A model generated the notes under the pieces. The model had not been told where the DNA came from and searched no databases. It saw only the letters and a list, made by a program, of their open reading frames with translations. Shown piece by piece: positions 6,867 through 8,066 of a stretch of 8,066 nucleotides of DNA (positions are counted from its first letter, which is position 1; each line of letters begins with the position of its first letter). Position numbers and translations under genes: made by a program. Origin of the DNA: Akkermansiaceae bacterium (GTDB lineage Bacteria > Verrucomicrobiota > Verrucomicrobiia > Verrucomicrobiales > Akkermansiaceae); assembly GCA_023300065.1 (NCBI GenBank), contig JALZWJ010000274.1, positions 1 through 8,066 on the forward strand, given 5' to 3'.

Positions 6867-7124
6867 GGGGATTTTGTGAGCCGATAGAAACGTTTCTTAC
6901 AGGCCCTGACAAGCTAGATCGCACCAGACAAGGCATCTCCACTATTAACGCTCGATATTGGGCATTTGCGCATCGCATCCTCGCCCTTTTAAAAAACTGA
7001 AACGGTCTGACTGGAGAAGGTTAGAAGGAGGCCCCTTCTTCAATTTTATTCCACTTTTTTAAAAAAAACAGCTACCAACCTGAGTAATTTAATCTAACAC
7101 TTCACGCTAACGCGCTAAAAAATC
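6867..7124. other. AT-rich divergent intergenic region with weak promoter candidates
   Basis: This 258-nt gap separates the divergent FGGY operon and the secreted-protein gene. Besides the palindrome at 6886-6897 it contains a hairpin AGAAGG/CCTTCT (7023-7039) followed by an AT stretch, a T6A8 tract (7055-7068) likely to bend DNA, and a near-consensus -10 TTTAAT (7088-7093) for the rightward gene without a good -35 (AAAACA at 7065-7070). CGCTAA occurs twice 8 bp apart just before the ATG (7105-7118). No small gene is convincing. Confidence 0.4.
6886..6897. promoter_or_regulatory. Perfect 12-bp palindrome AGAAACGTTTCT, candidate LacI-family operator
   Basis: AGAAACGTTTCT is a perfect palindrome with a central CG, the shape typical of LacI-family operators. 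It lies 19 nt upstream of the FGGY gene start. On the - strand it falls within or beside the spacer of a weak promoter-like pair, TTGTCA (rc of 6907-6912) and TCTATC (rc of 6883-6888, 18-bp spacing), a place where a repressor would act. No LacI-type regulator is in the window. A single 12-mer palindrome can arise by chance. Confidence 0.35.
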
Positions 7125-8066
7125 ATGAACTGGAAAAATACAAAACTGAAACGCCTATTCACTCTAAGCTCCACGACTCTAATTCTCGTTGGCTCTGCCG
7201 CAGCTCAAAGCGTGATCGTTCAGGAAGATTTTAACGGCACAGGGGATCCCCTTGATGGCTCCACTGCCGAGCTATTCGACAATGCTGTCACCACCGCAGG
7301 AGGTTCAAATATCTGGGTCTCCTCTGATACTTATTCCGACGACGGCAGCGTGAATGTCGGTTCCGGCACAAACTCCTCGGCTCACCTCAGCCTCGGCTCC
7401 TACATTAACGACACGAAAGGAACCAGCACCGGGATCTTTGACCTGACCATGACCATCGGGGCGGTCACCGGCATCGGAAACATTTGGCTATCGGTTGGTT
7501 TTTCGGAACTCAGTGCACCAGCCACCAACAACCACTTCATCAATCTCGACGCCACCGGCACCATCATTCTGCGCGGAAGTGGTGAACTCGACACGTGGGG
7601 CGGGCCTGGTTCAAATAACGCGATTGACGGGCCAGATGGTAACGCCGGAGCGCGCACCGTCACAGTCACCTTGGACCTCTCTACCCACGATGGGGTCGAC
7701 GACTTTGGTTCTGTCACTTGGTCAGATTCCTTACTCGGCGAAATTAACAGCCATGACTACACCGAGGATGTGGATTTCTCATCCATCTTTCTCTCTGAAG
7801 CAAATGGCACCCTCAGCACGATCAGCAATCTCACCCTCACGCAGGTTGCCGATCCCAACGCACCCAACTTTGCCATCACTGAGATTAACTATGCTCCTGA
7901 GGCCAACACGGTGACCCTCACTTGGACCTCCAGCCCAGACGATAGTTACATCGCTCAAATCTCAAACGACCTGACTCAATTTGACGCTGATATTGGGGAT
8001 GGTATCACCATGGCTATCGATGATGAAGATGAGACCGATGGAAATCACCTCACCAAGACCTTCGAC
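7125..8066 (+). CDS. Secreted protein of unknown function with verrucomicrobial-type C-terminal module (3' truncated by window edge)
   Basis: The frame from ATG 7125 is open for 314 codons to the end of the window without a stop. The first 27 residues form a Sec signal peptide: basic start (KNTKLKR), hydrophobic core LFTLSSTTLILVGSA, and Ala-Ala-Ala before Gln28 as the likely cleavage site. Residues 30-245 are rich in Gly, Ser, Thr and Asp with alternating hydrophobic positions, starting with VIVQEDFNGTGDPLDG, and look like a LamG/concanavalin-like beta-sandwich. From about 251 (ITEINYAPEANTVTLTWTSS) begins a beta-rich module with the pattern VTLTW-S-P..Y-I..S.DL..F, which I know as a frequent tail in verrucomicrobial exported proteins. 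An acidic stretch (DDEDETDG) follows near 303-310. A C-terminal sorting signal such as PEP-CTERM could lie beyond the edge. No Shine-Dalgarno precedes the ATG (gcgctaaaaaatc). No catalytic residues can be named. Confidence 0.85.
   Translation, partial: MNWKNTKLKRLFTLSSTTLILVGSAAAQSVIVQEDFNGTGDPLDGSTAELFDNAVTTAGGSNIWVSSDTYSDDGSVNVGSGTNSSAHLSLGSYINDTKGTSTGIFDLTMTIGAVTGIGNIWLSVGFSELSAPATNNHFINLDATGTIILRGSGELDTWGGPGSNNAIDGPDGNAGARTVTVTLDLSTHDGVDDFGSVTWSDSLLGEINSHDYTEDVDFSSIFLSEANGTLSTISNLTLTQVADPNAPNFAITEINYAPEANTVTLTWTSSPDDSYIAQISNDLTQFDADIGDGITMAIDDEDETDGNHLTKTFD

Noticed and set aside
7023..7050. Hairpin AGAAGG/CCTTCT followed by an AT-rich run, resembling a terminator
   Set aside because: There is no gene on the + strand upstream that would need it, and the following tract is not a clean T run.
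6993..7153. 12-nt direct repeat AAAACTGAAACG (6993-7004 and 7142-7153)
   Set aside because: One copy is intergenic and the other is in the signal-peptide codons. It is short and AT-rich, with no further copies seen, so chance is the simplest explanation.

Overview
The window looks like a chromosomal segment of a bacterium from the Verrucomicrobiota, perhaps the Akkermansiaceae/Rubritaleaceae side. This placement is an inference. It rests on the secreted beta-sandwich-type protein at the right edge, which has a C-terminal module of a kind common in that phylum, on the protein resemblances overall, and on the weak or absent Shine-Dalgarno sequences. No 16S or other decisive marker is present. 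Most of the content is housekeeping. There is no tRNA, rRNA, CRISPR array, transposase or phage gene.

Left part (1-2437): the 3' part of argJ (arginine biosynthesis, + strand, cut by the left edge) converges, with a 7-nt gap, on a PLP-dependent cystathionine gamma-synthase-like enzyme on the - strand. The latter carries an N-terminal extension resembling the fungal Str2 type. Centre left (2438-3523): a 188-nt divergent intergenic region holds a good candidate promoter (TTGACA plus a weaker -10) for the ribosomal protein operon rplM-rpsI (L13-S9), which ends in a clear intrinsic terminator.

Centre (3524-3814): a 291-nt gap between the convergent rpsI and folD genes holds a REP/BIME-like element. 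It consists of two ~90-bp units in inverted, tail-to-tail orientation. Each unit has a perfect GC-rich 9-bp hairpin flanked by copies of a short CCTTCGGAG-containing motif, and the two hairpins differ by paired (compensatory) changes.

Right part (3815-6866, - strand): a tightly packed three-gene operon read right to left. It encodes an FGGY-family (xylulokinase-like) protein, then a DUF374-type lysophospholipid acyltransferase-like protein, then folD. The first junction has a 3-nt gap with a GTG start, and the second overlaps by 17 nt. The FGGY protein is full length but has lost most of the kinase signature residues, including the catalytic Asp (Arg here), so it is probably a pseudokinase or has a changed activity. 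It is the most unusual gene in the window. A perfect 12-bp palindrome with a central CG, of the kind bound by LacI-family regulators, lies 19 nt upstream of its start.

Right edge (6867-8066): an AT-rich divergent intergenic region precedes a secreted protein gene on the + strand. This gene has a Sec signal peptide and an open frame that runs off the window. I see no multi-gene novel defence or biosynthetic system here. The items most worth following are the degenerate kinase in its operon and the inverted repeat element.
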